From Liquidambar formosana (lineage: Eukaryota > Streptophyta > Magnoliopsida > Saxifragales > Altingiaceae): a stretch of DNA of 64,000 nucleotides. The position numbers were made by a program, and so were the translations under genes. The notes beneath the pieces are model-generated. The model did not search any database. It saw nothing but the letters and a program-made list of their open reading frames with translations, and was not told the origin of the DNA. This document shows positions 22,714 to 36,536 of this stretch, in pieces. Location of the stretch: contig CM077833.1 of assembly GCA_039720395.1 (NCBI GenBank), positions 9,625,036-9,689,035 of the forward strand, read 5' to 3'. Each line of letters starts with the position of its first letter. Position 1 is the stretch's first letter.

Positions 22714-25700
22714 ATCTCCCACTTGCACTAAAGCCAATCGACTAAGTATCACCTACGCATCTTCTTAAGATGTTGGTCTAATACATAACCCATTATGTCT
22801 TGAAGCTTTGATTAGTAGGTCTACATTAACTCATGTAGTTAATATCTTCTGTAATGAATACATGTTACCTCTTCCAATGATTTTCTAATCATTTGGAACT
22901 AGTCGCCTAATATATTCGGATCTTTGATGAGACCGTGGTTCCTATGCTTGAGCTATAGGCCCATTGTTGTCACAAAACAAGATATGGGCAACTCAATGGC
23001 AGGAACAACTCCAAGTTCTAAATGAACTTATAGATCCAAACAGTCTCCTAGATAATGCGACAATTATTTCACCCTCAATAATGGAATCCACTGTATCCTA
23101 TATATAGTTTTTCCATTAAGTATTTCATCAACCAAGGTGATCATAAAGTATACCCTTTTATGGATTAAATCTAAATCCATATACTCATCAACTATGAGTT
23201 ATAATTTCCATATACAATCCAATATTCCAAATTTGGATTGACTGATAACTATTTGTAACAATTGCAAAATAATAGTTATCAGGTTCAATACATAGTGTAA
23301 AATAAGGTTTCTTAACACTTTAAGAACCTTACTTGTGTTATCCTAGGCGACATGCCCTTGAATAATGAATTCTATATATGTCTTAAGTAAATCAAATCTT
23401 TCTTAGAATTCTGCATGTTGAACTCCTTCAACATTTGAACTATGTTTAATGATTTGGGGATACTTAGCAATCTACATGATCTATCTCTATAGATCTTGTT
23501 GGATGCTTTTGCCAAATCTTTCATGAATTAGTTTTTCTCTAAAAACCAAAACTTTACATTATATAACATTTATATATCATTCATAATGATTAGGATGCCA
23601 TCTATACTTAGGATAAAGAAAAATGATTGCACTCCCACTAACCTTTTATACACTCATGGTCCATCTATACAATGAGAGAAATCAAACAATTTGATTACTT
23701 CAACTTTATAGATGTTCTAATTATGAGAACCTTGTAGTCTATTAATAGACTTCTAAAACTTACACAGTTTTATGGTTTTTCACCATTTGATATAACATCT
23801 TTATATCCTTTTTGACATATCTCATATTCAAAATGTGTGTTTATAGATAACAAGATCCAAATGGATCTCAGCATAACTATTATCAAATAAGTTTTTTTAT
23901 AGACAACTTTTTGCCTATGTTGAAAACATTCTTAAATAGCCCAGCCTTCTAGGTCTCTACCTAACCATATTGGATTTAATGACTCTTAGTCATTTCTCAA
24001 GTTGATGTCGAACATCACCTAATTATAATCAATAGGATTATCTTGGTGATCTTTATCACCAAAGAACAATTTTTTCACATTCTAATGGAGATACAATATC
24101 TCTCTTATGTTAAAGAAATATCCAATTTGATCTATGAAAAGACTGTGGTGTAATTAAAGGTTTTGCCTTAACAGGGGCAAGGGTTGGATCTTTGTTGGTT
24201 TGTGGCTTTACAAACAATTCTGTAAATTCTATCTACTTTTGCATCTTTCTTGAATGAACTCTTTCTCAAGAAAATCTAGCAAACATCCTAATGGACAACT
24301 TTTGTTCATTAGGGTAATAGAAATACTATCCCAACCACTCTTGGGGTATACCACAATTCAACACTTACTTGACCTTATTTCCAGATTATCTACATTATGT
24401 CTTTAGACATATGCAATACAATCCCAATCCTTAACTTCTTTAAGTTGGGTTTCATCTCATATCATATCTGATATAATATGTTTGGAACAAAACTGGAGTG
24501 AACCCTAAATTATCAATATGTAGCATTTTAAGGTATATCCTAGATGGATACATTAGTAAAACTCATCATGGATCTAACCATATCTTAATAGGGTTCAATT
24601 CATTCTCTTAGATTCACCATTGAGCAATGATATTCTAAGAGGAGTCTACTGCAATTGAATGCATGCTCAATATATGACTATATACATCACAATGTATTAG
24701 TCAAATCATAAATATAACTCTTTCACTTCACTAAGTAAAAGATGGGTTTGGTCATCTCATAACCAAGTCATAATTGTTACATTTAAATGAGAGTCTCTAC
24801 ATCTCTTGTATTCTTAGAATACGTTGCATTCGCTCTAATTAGTCATTTAAATTCAGAAATCAAAATTCTAGAATGTCTTAAATGACCTAGTTAAGAAATA
24901 AGTTCCAAAATTAATCTAGCAACTCTTACTCTATTAAATTTTAAAGGTAACTTATTATCAACTTAACTTTCTACTTCCATTTAGATTACTCTAGAATCCA
25001 AAAACCAAGAAGCAGAACTAACCAACAATTTAGTTTAGAGCATGAACCAAAACTTTAAAAGTTTGGTTCTTTTAGAAAACTGATACTTTATCAAGTTCCC
25101 TTTACAATACCTTATGTTTACTACAAAATAATTATATTTCTTTGTCTTTGACTTTTCAAAACTTGCTTCCCTCTATGCTTCCATTTTAAATCACATCTAG
25201 CTTCTCAAGCTATTCTATGTGATTAATCATTTTCAAATAAACAACCTTTATTACATCCTAGTCCAGAAGAAGTCCTTTATAATTATTATACTTTATAGTA
25301 TTATTATACTCACCATACAACCTTTGTATATGAAGCAGGACATTAAAGGCACTTGCATTGACTAATTTTGCTTCCGAACCTCATTGGTCATCAACACTAT
25401 CATATAGCATGGCAACAAGATGCCAATTGTGCATAGTGTCTTTTTCTTCTTAGGATGTTTTATGGAGGGCCTTTAAGAAAAGGCCTAATAGTATATAAAC
25501 AATCTTTTGAAATTGAGAACAATTCTCAATTTCCTAAGTCAATCAAAGAAATCGGGTTTAGTCAAACTATCAATATCCTATATATTAGGAAATAGGGGTT
25601 TTGAGGTGAGTAATTAGGTAATCTACAAAAACAGAGAATTAGATTTCATTTTTATCCATAATGATTGGGTCTTTAATCATATGGTACCTCCCACTATTTT

Positions 25701-26522
25701 ATCAAATTCCATACACCCTCTAATGGAATTCGGGAATCTCATTCCTTAATGGGGATTGGGGTCCCACTGTGACTTAGAAGCCTCACATGTTAGTTTCTTG
25801 ACTTCTAACCCACAATAAGAAGACAACTCTTTGTCTATTGCTTCATAAGCAAGTTCCAATCATTTTGCCTCTAGAGAACATACACCTCACATGTTAGTTT
25901 CATGGAATACTTCCCTAGTTAAGTTAAGCCCATCATTCACACAGGTATGTTTCGCCAAATATATACCTTACATGTTAGTTTCTTGGTATATACCAGTTTA
26001 GGCACCCCATGATATCTCATATGTGATAGTTTCAAGTAATGTCTTTAACATGGGTAGCTCCTACATGTCTGCAGCCAGGTACCCACATTAAGGGACGTTA
26101 GATGATCCTATAATGATATAAGGCAATGAAGAATTCATTCCCCAATGACTTCTCCGTTTTCAACTTAATATTAAATAAGAAGGGTTTTAAAGGGTCTCAT
26201 CAAATTAACATGCATCCTATGTATCAAAATTTAAACATATAAATTATGCTATTTATAATCATACATCTCATGCTATTTAAATCATACATCGCATGCTATT
26301 ATAGATCAACATATATAAAATACCATATTTTGATATTAGTCCCTAAGTGAATAGGTAACATATACCAAACTATGGTATTCGAGCTAATACAATTATCTTA
26401 TAAATTAAAGCTCCCACTATGATGATTATGGACTTTAAGAAGATTCAATCCAAGCCAATAGATTGAATCCAAGGTCTATGGTAGGTGTAGGTGATCGTAA
26501 AACATTCAATGGAAAACATGCA
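22714..26522 (-). pseudogene. C1 copia internal region, decayed gag-pol
   Basis: No long frame survives, but reading the minus strand in pieces recovers the copia order: leader (to about 25620); gag remnant (about 25620-25360); protease region near 25080-24970; integrase remnant near 24640-24520; RT remnant near 23560-23380 (equivalent of RDRS.RLL.IS); RNase H end near 23040-22740. It aligns through most of its length with 50820-54636 of C4 in reverse complement and shares much of its decay. The leader stops at 26522, where C3 is inserted after ATGCA. Confidence 0.75.
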
Positions 26523-26770
26523 TGTTAGGAATCTAACTAGAGAGGAAACTACAAAGGCGGAATTAAAAATTTTTCTTACGATTCCCAAACCCATGAATCT
26601 TAATTATGCTTAATACAAAACCAAAAACCCTAACTACCAAGAGAGTTGGGATTACTTACAGTTGATTAATGTCTTCTCCTTTATGCTCCAAGGTTTGTCT
26701 TCTCCTTTTTGCTCCAAGCTTTGTCTCCGGACAGCGGTGAATGAGCAGCCCAAGTGTGCTGCCTCCAACG
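26523..26770 (-). mobile_element. C3 copia 3' LTR, outer fragment
   Basis: TGTTAGGAATCTAACTAG starts a copia LTR that breaks after 248 bases at CTCCAACG, where C2 begins. The remainder of this LTR resumes at 42803 or 44253 with CAACAGTATCC. CAACG/CAACA is the 5-bp target duplication of C2 with one later G-to-A change. The five bases before 26523, ATGCA, are the predicted duplication of C3 itself. Confidence 0.85.
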
Positions 26771-28466
26771 TGTTGGGAATCGAACTAGGGAGGAAAAACT
26801 ACAAAGGCGGAATTAAAATTTTTCCTACGATTCCCAAAACCATGAATCTTAATTATGCTTAATACAAAACAGAAACCCTAACTAGAAGAGGGTAGAATTA
26901 CTTACAGTTTGATATGGTCTTCTCCTTTATGCTCCAAGCTTTGTTTTCACCTTTTTGCTCCAAGCTTTGTCTCCGGACTGCGGTGGATGAGCAGCCCAAG
27001 TGTGCTGCCTCCAACGGTATCCATACCTAGCTTGAGCTTGAAGTCTTTTCCTTCTTCTTCCTTGTTGTTGCTAGAAGTGGAGAAGAGGGAGAGAGAGAGA
27101 GGGAGAGCTGTAATTTTTCCAGCCAGCCTTTGGGAGAATGAATGTCATCCTGTGATCCCCACATAATGGGCATTATATAGCCCATTAATAGGGCTGGCCA
27201 TAGGGGGATTCCTAACCCAAGTGGAATTTGTGTAATTACTCTTAATTACACAATTAGCCCACTAGTTTGCATTAAATACAAATTAGCCCCTTAAAGAACT
27301 TTTCTTTAATCACTTATACCCTTTCTCTCATAGACAATCAAGCTCTCTTAGCATGATCAGTGTGTGACCCATTGGGTTCACATCATCAAGTAGTAGGGAT
27401 AGCACGATGTGTGCACAATGGAACTCTTTCCATTAAGGGTCTAATTGGAAATCCTTCCAATTCCCTAATTGATTATAACTCATTTATATCAATTAGGGCT
27501 TCTACTAACCATGAGTAACACCTAGCATATGGCTCATGGTGTGGTCCTTAATGAGGTGAATAGTCATTTACAAAAAACCCTTCTGTTATAGTTCATAGGT
27601 TACAATTCCATCCTTCCATCAACACAATGTCTCCAATTGAACTAATAGGACATGGAAATCTGTTAAGTCCCTAGTTCAATTACTTTATACTTCATTCATT
27701 AATATCAACTCAATGATGAACTTATGGAAACTCCTTTCCATATTCATTCTACCATGGGCCCATGGATTTAATGAGTTATATTCAATGAATGGTATATGAG
27801 ACATTCACTCCCTTTTTCCTGAGAGTGATGGATTCCTTGTTGATCACTCACATGCCTTCACACACATAGCAGTAGGGCCAATGAACACCCTTACAGACCC
27901 TTGAATAAGATCTGCACTTAGTGTTATCAAACTTCTAAAGCTAAATGCATAAGACAACCATGGTGTCTCAGGTCTAAGGATTACTTGTACCACTATAACA
28001 ATGAGAAACTGATTGACAGGCAGGTTAAAACTCCATTAAGTTTATCTCATATCTTTGGTCACATTCAGTGTACCTATTCTTATAATAGGCACCCACTTGT
28101 CGGTTGTAGTGTCTCCACACAAATAGCTTGAGACTAGCTGTCCTCCTATAGAGTCAACCTAACAAGTGCTAGTCCTATGGTTCATTACTGTCCATCATAG
28201 TGAACCTTCAACTAGGAATGATTTAGGAGTTTAGTACAGAGATATATTTACAGTCTCAAAATTACAACCCTTTGTAATTTCATATTTTCAACTCTAACTC
28301 CATGGACATATTATGTAAATAAAAATTAATGATGCATATAAACATAATAGAATAAGCCCTTTTATTAAATCAATAATAAATGTGACATGCATAAATGAAA
28401 TCAATTGATTGTTCCTAATCCCTAAACAATAATCTCTATGATTGGCTCTAGGGCATAATCCTAACA
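26771..28466 (-). mobile_element. C2 copia 3' LTR
   Basis: TGTTGGGAATCGAACTAGG to ATAATCCTAACA, 1696 bp, followed by the inverse polypurine tract ATCTCCCACTTGCAC. The TATA region has perfect 8-bp arms TAATGGGC (27164-27171) and GCCCATTA (27180-27187). The upstream palindrome has perfect 11-bp arms (27238-27248 and 27253-27263). Confidence 0.93.
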
Positions 28467-30293
28467 ATCTCCCACTTGCACTATAGCCAATCCACCATGT
28501 ATCTCATACCCATATCCTGTCGGTGGTGATCCAACACACTTGGGTCATAGCCTTAGTGAAGGGGTCTTCTTTATTCTCTGTTGTATTAAACTTCTATATG
28601 TATATGTCATCTCTTCCAATGATCTCTCTAATCACTTGGAATCGCTGCTTAAAGTTTGGACTTTTGATGAGACCGTGGATCCTTGTCTTGAGCAATAGCT
28701 TTATTGTTGTCACAAAAACTATAGTAAAGGCTTCTCAATGTCAGGAACCACTCCTAGTTCTGCAATGAACTTAGTCATCCAAACATGCAGCAATGCGCTC
28801 AAATTTATAGCTCCACCATTTAAGGTGAGAACATACCTCAATGTTGATCTCCTATCATCATCGTCAGATTGAAAATCTGAATCCGTTATACCAACCATTT
28901 CAAGTTTCTTTCTCCATAGGCAAGGCATAGGTCCTTTAGTTCTTCTCAAGAACTTAAAGATAGCCTTGACTGCTTCCCAATGTTCCTTATCTGGGTTTGC
29001 CTGATATCTGCTCGTAACATTTACAGCAAAACTGATATCTGTTCTTTTAGTTATAGACAACTTGATTCCATGTCTGACAGGAATTAGACTTCTCTTGAAA
29101 TCATGCATTTTGAACCCATTCAAAATCTTGTCTACGTACATCGATTAGGAGAGACTTAGCATCCTTTAAGATCTATCTCTATAGACTTCTATTCCCAGAA
29201 TATAGGATGCTTCTTCCAAATCTTTTATGGAGAAACTCTTGTGAAAAACCAATTTTTCACTTTTGACAACGTCTCTACATTATTCCCTAATAAGTAGAAC
29301 GTCATTCACTTATAGGACCATAAATGTGATCGCACTCCCACTAACCCTTTGTACAATCATGGTACAATAATGGGTTCTGTCTCAACAGGGACATGGGTGC
29401 ATCAATGTTGGTTTATGTCTCATTAGACAACTCTTTGAGTTCTATTTTCCTGTTATTGCCTCCTTCTTGAATAAACTCTTTTTCAAGAAAGATTGCAAAC
29501 TTACAAACAAACACTTTTGTTCATCAGGATGATAGATATGATATCCTAAACTCCTTTTAGGATAATAGACAAACCTACATTTAAGTTATCTTGATTTCCA
29601 ATTTGGTTGCATCATGTGTCTCTACTCATGCATTGTAACCTATACCTTAACATTCTTAAGGCTTAGTGCTTCCCTTTCCATATCTCATATAGGTCCTAAG
29701 GGATAGCCTTGGTTTGAACTCTATTTCACAGGTACGTGGCAATTTCTAGGGCATATCCTAATAAGGATAATATTAGGTCGTTGTAACTTATCATGGATCG
29801 GACCATATCCAATAAGGTCTTCTTCCTCCTTTCTGACACACCATTTAGTTATGGTGTTCTAAGAGGTGTCCATTAGAATAGAATGCCTGTTTGAACAAGT
29901 TGATCTAAAAGATCACCAGTTAAATATTCGCCTCCTCGATCCAATCGAAGAGCTTGATACTTTTACTAGTTTGTTTCTCTACTTCATATCTGAATTCTTT
30001 GAACCTTTCAAATGTTTCAGACTTGTACTTCATTAAGTATACACACCCAAACCTAGACTGAATCATCGGTAAAGGTTGTAAAGTAAGAGAAACTTCTATA
30101 TACATCATTATGTATATCTTATTCTCTTAGGTTTATTAGCATTCAATTTAGAACTATTATGCTCCATTGCAATTCATATTTGCAATAAAGTTTAGAAAAT
30201 AAAGGCCATCCACATAAACTCCAGAAGTAATGAACTCTTCATTTAATAGAAAACATTTATTAAATCAAACTAAAACCTTGTTTAGATATAACT
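28467..30293 (-). pseudogene. C2 copia pol remnant: RNase H, RT end, integrase
   Basis: The longest open piece (28719-29141) reads the end of RT into RNase H: MYVDKILNGFKMHDFKR, ISFAVNVTSRYQANPDKEHW, ITDSDFQSDDDDRRST, KFIAELGVVPD. Further upstream (29150-29350) are ASYILGIEVYRDRS and a ruined YVDD site (stop and Asn in place of Tyr and the first Asp). The segment around the RNase H Glu (usually TTEAEYIA) is missing, as is the first half of RT, cut near 29372. Integrase traces occupy about 29400-30110, including SIKLFDWIEEANI, the former LRSDRGGEY region. Every lesion in RT and RNase H recurs in C3. The element cannot supply its own RT. Confidence 0.8.
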
Positions 30294-32926
30294 TGTGAAC
30301 CCACGAAAAAGCGCGGCCCACAAGGGTTTGGCAAAAGGATAGGTGTGAAAGACAACAAACGAAAAGGGAGTCGCTACCTCATTTTTTAGGAAAAAGAGGA
30401 AAACCATAAAAATGTTTTATTTTCAAAACCACATGACTCCATTAAAGGAAAAGCAAAGTCTTTAAAACCAGAAAATTGGATTCAGGAGCTAAGTTACGAT
30501 GTGGGAAGGTTCTGGGCTAAGCCCATAGGCACCCACATCGCCCGGGTTGGTCTCTTAATTTGATTGGGCTAATTTAATAACTTAATCACATGCAAAACAG
30601 TATCAATCAATAAAATACAGCATGCATAACATATATCCCATCCATCCATTTCATCCATGCATAATCAAACAAAGAAAATAAAATAAAACAGAAAAAAGAA
30701 AAGAGAAGAAAAACCTAGGATACTTGGATCCTAGAATGGACTTGAGCCTCAAAACGAGCGCCTACGTACTATGCAGCGAAATACACGGATCAAAGTCCAC
30801 GTAGTTCGAAAAGAATAGGGTTAAATCCTAATAGAGAGTTATGGTAAACCTTAAGTTTCCTTCCATAGTGATTTTCAAAGATAAAATGATTCTTAATAAA
30901 AAAATCCAACAGAAGATATAAACTTTTAAAAAGGGGTGGAAAGAAGCCCTAGAGTTGACCATATCCCTCTATTAGAGAATAACCCTAGGAGGGAGAAGAG
31001 AAAAGAAAGGTTAAGAAAAGTGAATTAGGGCACTTCATACCCTACTTACCTTGTGCAATTTACTCCAAGCAATATCAAGCTTAAGCCATAGCGACCTTAT
31101 TTGCAATAAGGCAACTATTGTACCTGTTTGCACCCTTACACGTGCTCAAAGCATATCAAAAAGGATAACATAACAATTTGGACAGAATAGTATTAAGGCT
31201 CAAAGTCATCCACTAATTATGTTATCAACAAAAACAGTGAATAAATAGAGACCTTAATGCAACCCTAATCTCATGTCATGCATAAAACCCTAAAAATCCA
31301 CTACATGCATGCAAAAAACTATCATAGTTATTCTATATATATCATATATATAATAACCATGAAGAAAAACAGAAAACAAAACCTATTCTATCATGCTATG
31401 GGAAACTTGTGTGAATTTAGGGTTATCGAAACCCTAATTTCACAACTATGCATTAAAACATATGACACAACCCTAACACATGCTCAAATCATCATGAATT
31501 TCATTCATATCATATGTATTAAATAACAGGAGCGTCAACTCATGGCAACAATCACAGCGAATAGACTATATGAACTATGCATGATTTAAGAAGACAAAAA
31601 GAGTAACGCTTTCAAATCCTTAGTAAACTAAAGATTATCAAGCACATAGAACCATGAATCATCTTAAAATCATTCATATCATATCACAAAAGCATGGAAT
31701 TAACCTAACATGTGGAGTTACAACATGCACTAGAACTATCATAGAAGAAGAAGGAGAAGGAGAAGGAGAAGACCTATATTCAGCATTCAAAAAGAGTGCT
31801 TACCTCTTGTAGAACCTCCCTTGCCTTCAAAGTCCTTGTTCTCTTGCTTGCTTAGGGTTGAAAAGCCTTCTCTTGATGTCCTTCTAGCTCTCCAAACTCG
31901 TAGCTCCCTCTCTCTCTAAGTGTAAAGTGCACTTGTGGCCCCCTTATGTGCTGAATATAATGTTCTTTATATAGAGAACTGACCCCATGAACCAATGGCT
32001 AAGATTAATTCATTAAACAATGATCCTAGGGCTATTAGAGACTCTCTTGGTGCTCAAACAACTCAAACTTACACACTCCTAAGAGAAAACAAGTTGTAAT
32101 GGCGGAGGAAACCGTTAAAAGAGGGAGAGAAGAGGTAGAATCCCACTTAAAGACGGATTCCCTCGGGTGACCGTCTGGGCTTGGACGGCTGACCGTCTGG
32201 CCCCAGATGGTCACCCGAGGGCTCCCATCAGCATTCCTTGGTTAGACTCCTTCGCCTTCTTGAAGTCTTTCGGGGGTCAAATTAAGTCCGATTTTGACGA
32301 AATAAAAGCCAAAACGACTGTGTTTCGAAGGGGAACACATTTTTAAGCATTTTAGGACAAAAATCCTTAACCATGGGTGCATGGTTGGGTTTTACAAAGG
32401 TGGTTAACCATGGTGCCTCACCGTCGCTAAGCTGGGTTTGTACACAAGGTCGAACCGAATGCTTTCCCAATCGAAATTTAATCTTTCTAAACACACCTAG
32501 GATCTAAATAAATTCCAATTGAAGTTAAATGAGAGAAAATTGGTTGGGTCTTATGAGTCGATTTTGAGCAAACCAATAAAGGGTCTTTTAGCCAACCTGA
32601 ACCACTATGAGCTGAATTGATCTTAAACCATTAATTCATGAAATTGAACCTATATATAGACTCTATGTACTCATATGAACTCAAAGGAATGACTCGAGAT
32701 TCATTTCAAGGTCAAATGGAAAATATATGGCTTAAAAGACGATTATGCCCTTAAAGTCGCAAAAATTCTTATTAACTATCGAAATGAACTCCAAATCACT
32801 TCAAAATTCATATACATGATATTTAATGCGATAGAAACTCAATACAAAAGACTAGACTCAAAAAGAATTCAAAATCCTACATGAAATGATGTACCCTAGT
32901 TAAGGTGACAAAAATGGGGTTTGACA
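30294..32926 (-). mobile_element. GyB1 3' LTR
   Basis: 2633 bp, TGTGAACCCACG to GGGGTTTGACA on the plus strand. It contains the CTACGTA/ACGTAG motif (30771-30809), a short (GAA)n-like run near 31747, a TATA box in imperfect arms GTTCT/AGAAC (31962-31979), and the GC-rich palindromic block at 32159-32222. Confidence 0.95.
32159..32222 (-). promoter_or_regulatory. GyB1 LTR palindromic upstream block
   Basis: Outer arms CCCTCGGGTGACCGTCTGG and CCAGATGGTCACCCGAGGG enclose further GGACGG / CCGTC half-sites. It lies about 180 bases upstream of the TATA box. The copy in the other LTR is at 40497-40560. The half-site sequence differs in the PMD promoters, but the CACCCGAG end is kept. Confidence 0.7.
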
Positions 32927-32942
32927 GAAGCCCCTCATTGGT
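32927..32942 (-). promoter_or_regulatory. GyB1 polypurine tract
   Basis: On the minus strand AATGAGGGGCTTC directly precedes the 3' LTR start TGTCAAACCCC. Short but in the right place. Confidence 0.7.
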
Positions 32943-33244
32943 GAACAAGTTTCACTTGTGAACTAATGATAGAAGAACAACCCATTTTTGCTTGGTGAAA
33001 TTAATTTCATTAATACCCACTAGGGAAACATATGAAAAAGAAGGTGATCATGTCACTGAATTCTATAGGTCGGAAGCCACCTATCCATAGAACTCGTCAC
33101 ACACAAACTAGCTTCCACACATAATCATACTCCTCATGAGTTCCACAAAACTCCTCACAGACAAAGGTACTCCTCAGAACTCACATAGAAAGGTACTCCT
33201 CATGAGTTTCACAGAACTCTTCACACATATTTCTCATATTGTTC

Positions 33245-34110
33245 GCTAGTTGCACCAATGAACAATATGAGGCATCCATAGTTTACACCAAACTACGTTC
33301 GATAAACGTCTTCCCATATTACACCAGTTGCACTGGTGAATAATATGAGGTATCCATAACTTACACCGAACTACGTTTGATGAAAGGTCTTCCCATATTA
33401 CACTAATTGCACCGGTGAATAATATGAGGTATCCATAACTTACACCGAACTGCGTTCGATGAAGGTCTTCCCATATTACACCAGTTGCACCGGTGAATAA
33501 TATGAGGTATCCATAACTTACACTGAACTGCGTTCGATGAAAGGTCTTCCCATATTACACCAGTTGCACCGGTGAATAATATGAGGTATCCATAACTTAC
33601 ACCGAACTGCGTTCGATGAAGGTCTTCCCATATTACACCAGTTGAACTGGTGAATAATATGAGGTATCCATAACTTATACCGAACTGCGTTCGATGAAGG
33701 TCTTCCCATATTACACCAGTTGCACCGGTGAATAATATGAGGTATCCATAACTTACACCGAACTGCGTTCGATGAAGGTCTTCCCATATTACACCAGTTG
33801 CACTGGTGAATAATATGAGGTATCCATAACTTATACCGAACTGCGTTCGATGAAGGTCTTCCCATATTACACCAGTTGCACCGGTGAATAATATGAGGTA
33901 TCCATAACTTACACCGAACTGCGTTCCATGAAGGTCTTCCCATATTACACTAGTTGCACCGATGAATAATATGAGGTATCCATAACTTACACCGAACTGC
34001 GTTCGATGAAAGTCTTCCCATATTATACCAGTTGCACCGGTGAATAATATGAGGTATCCATAACTTACACCGAACTGCGTTCGATGAAGGTCTTCACATA
34101 CTACTCCAGT
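33245..34110 (-). repeat. 78-bp tandem array with internal hairpin, about 11 copies
   Basis: Each unit contains CATATTACACC ... GGTGAATAATATG, which can fold as a stem (CATATT/AATATG and CACC/GGTG), followed by a constant ATCCATAACTTACACCGAAC. Because 78 is a multiple of three, the minus strand stays open for 245 codons with a 26-residue repeat. Two frames are open at once and no start context or known fold is seen, so I treat it as noncoding. Confidence 0.9.
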
Positions 34111-36536
34111 TACACTATTCAAACAAATCACAAATATCATAAATCAAACGCTATCAAACAACTCAATACCAATATCATAAAAAAATCCGAAGGTCGAATG
34201 TTATCAACCTATGCACAAATCACAAAGCTTAACCCTTTCACATTTTCATTTTATGCAACAAAATCAACAATCATACCCCTTCTAGGTGAAAACTTCTCTT
34301 TTAATCTCATTCCTTTTCAAGGAAAACAATTTCAATTTCTCACATCACTTTGGTGACTTCACACTTTTGAAAATTTATCTTTTCATTGTCCTTGAAATGA
34401 TTGGGGAAAGTTCCTATTGATTATTTCGTAAATATGTTATGGCTTAGCCAAAAGACACGCAACTCACATAAGAAAACACATTGAAACAATCATCATTTTC
34501 ATCAAATTTTTCTCATAAAGCTTTTCAGGTCACTTATTCGGACTTAGCACAGTCATGCATTTTTTCTTTCAGAAATTGTGGTAAAGCCTTTTTAGGAAAC
34601 AATGCATTTCAAGAGGATTTGATTAAACCCATGGATTCTTTCTCAAGGTATAAAAATAGAATGGAAACTCATCTTTCCTTCTTCTTTCTTCACTTCTCTT
34701 TTTCTTTCAAAACCCTAACTTTTGCCTAGGTCGCCTTTACAGGTTTTCAACCTAGCGGGTTGCCCTAATTTTTGCCTAGGGCTGCCCTTTCAGGTTTTCA
34801 ACCTAGCGGGCTCTTCTTCTCCTCTTTTCTTTTCTTTTTCTCTTTCTTTTTCTTTTCTCCTTAGAGCAAAGGAATTCAACTCCTGAAGCCTCAGCCCCTT
34901 CTCTTCATTAATTTATTCAGGTTCTCCAGCCCCAGCACACATTTCATTTCTTCTTCTATGAGTAGAATCAACCCCCAAGTTCGTAGAGTATCATGTTTGA
35001 TCAAGCTCTTTGGCTAAGCAAGACAAATTAGCCCCAGGTTCACAGAAAGCAACACCCATTCTCCCAAGCTCATAAAGTCTTATGCCTACAACTAGGGCAA
35101 ATTTTTCCTTAGTAGTTACTGCTACCCCTTTTCCATCATTAAATCCATGACAAGAGTCTAAGTCTAAATTAAGATATGATAGGACAAAATCTAATGGACT
35201 TTACAAATGGATTGTAGTGAATGAGTGCTTTTAAAGGACAAGGTCGATGACCATTGGAGACACACAAGACTCAAAGGATGAAAATGGAAGGACACACGAA
35301 GTAATTGAGAAAGCCAAACAAGAACAGATTGAAAAAGAAGAATAATCAAATTAACTTTCTCAGTGGCATGTAGTATTTTAAGCTCACTAATTCAATCAAT
35401 GAAACTGCTTCTTCTTAACTTAGTCACAAAGAATTGCCTTTAATGGTTGGTTATGTGCAAAGCCCCTTTCTTTCTCTTTCTTTTTTTCTTTTTTCTTTTT
35501 TTTTTTCAATGAATTGGACCGTACCCAAAGTAACTTTATGGGTTGCCTACGTATCTCCACTTTGATCTTCCCAAGACATTAATCAAACAAACTAACATTT
35601 CTTTTGTGGAGAATCAGGTCCTCGTAGTTCAAGAAAATTCACTTTTCTTTTTTCATCATTTTTCAAATGCCCTACTTTTGCCTAGGTCGCCTTTTCAGGT
35701 TTTCAACCTAGCGGGCCTGGCTCTACATATAACCACATAGGGACCACCCTACCTCAGCTTGAACTCTTCTTTGCATTCTTCGAACGGATAATCTAGTCTT
35801 CTTAATCACAAAGTCTTCTTTTGATTGTTGTTGATCTTCTTTCTTAGTGCTCTTAGATATATGTTGACCCCTTCCCTCTCCTTTCCTTTTGTACTTTTTT
35901 TTCCTCCTTCATTTTTCTTTTCTTTTCATAATTTTTTCTTTCTTTTGATTTTTTTCTTTTAAGGGAGAGGGAAGTAGACATCTCGGAAAGCTCAAGCTAT
36001 GCTAGTCGATTTCTACCTTTGATCTTCGAATTGCTTCTTGTAAGGGCTTCGAGACCTTCTTTAATTACTTGACTAATGTCTTCATGCAGTATGGTGGGTG
36101 GGTGGTCCCTTATGTTTACCACTTTTAAGCTTTCCCATGTTTCCTAGTCAATTAGTCGCAATTCATTAATCATTCGCTCCTTTAGTGGAATGAGCTTTTG
36201 AGCCTCTTAGGAAATATTTTTATGCCACTTTGATTGTCAATTGATTAATAAGAAGAGAAATAGAGAGACAATGGAATTCTTGAAGTCAAATATCTTATTA
36301 AAGGAATGAAGAAAAACACATTGAAAATCTTGACTCGACAATAACTAGAACTCAAACGACTCAAAGGACATTTGACTTGGAGGATGAAAACAATCAAATA
36401 ATTAGAAAACAATCAAATAACTAGAAAACAAACAAAAACCTAAACTCTTTATCATGGATAGTCATGACAAAATTGGTGCAGCAGCAAGCACTAAATGATC
36501 TTGTTGTCAATGAGGACTACCACTCACATTATTGAC
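34111..36536 (-). mobile_element. GyB1 untranslated region where pol would be
   Basis: No coding signal. GCCTAGGTCGCC and GGTTTTCAACCTAGCGGG are repeated at 34723-34765, 34768-34812 and 35672-35715. The CTACG/ACGTAG motif is at 35541-35630. T-rich runs occur near 34820-34860, 35470-35510 and 35880-35960. Confidence 0.75.

Noticed and set aside
33245..34110. CRISPR-like regular repeats
   Set aside because: Units are contiguous with no unique spacers, and the sequence is clearly plant nuclear.
33403..34140. Minus-strand frame of 245 codons with a 26-residue repeat
   Set aside because: It arises from a 78-bp repeat that leaves two frames open. No known domain, and it lies in the untranslated tail of GyB1.
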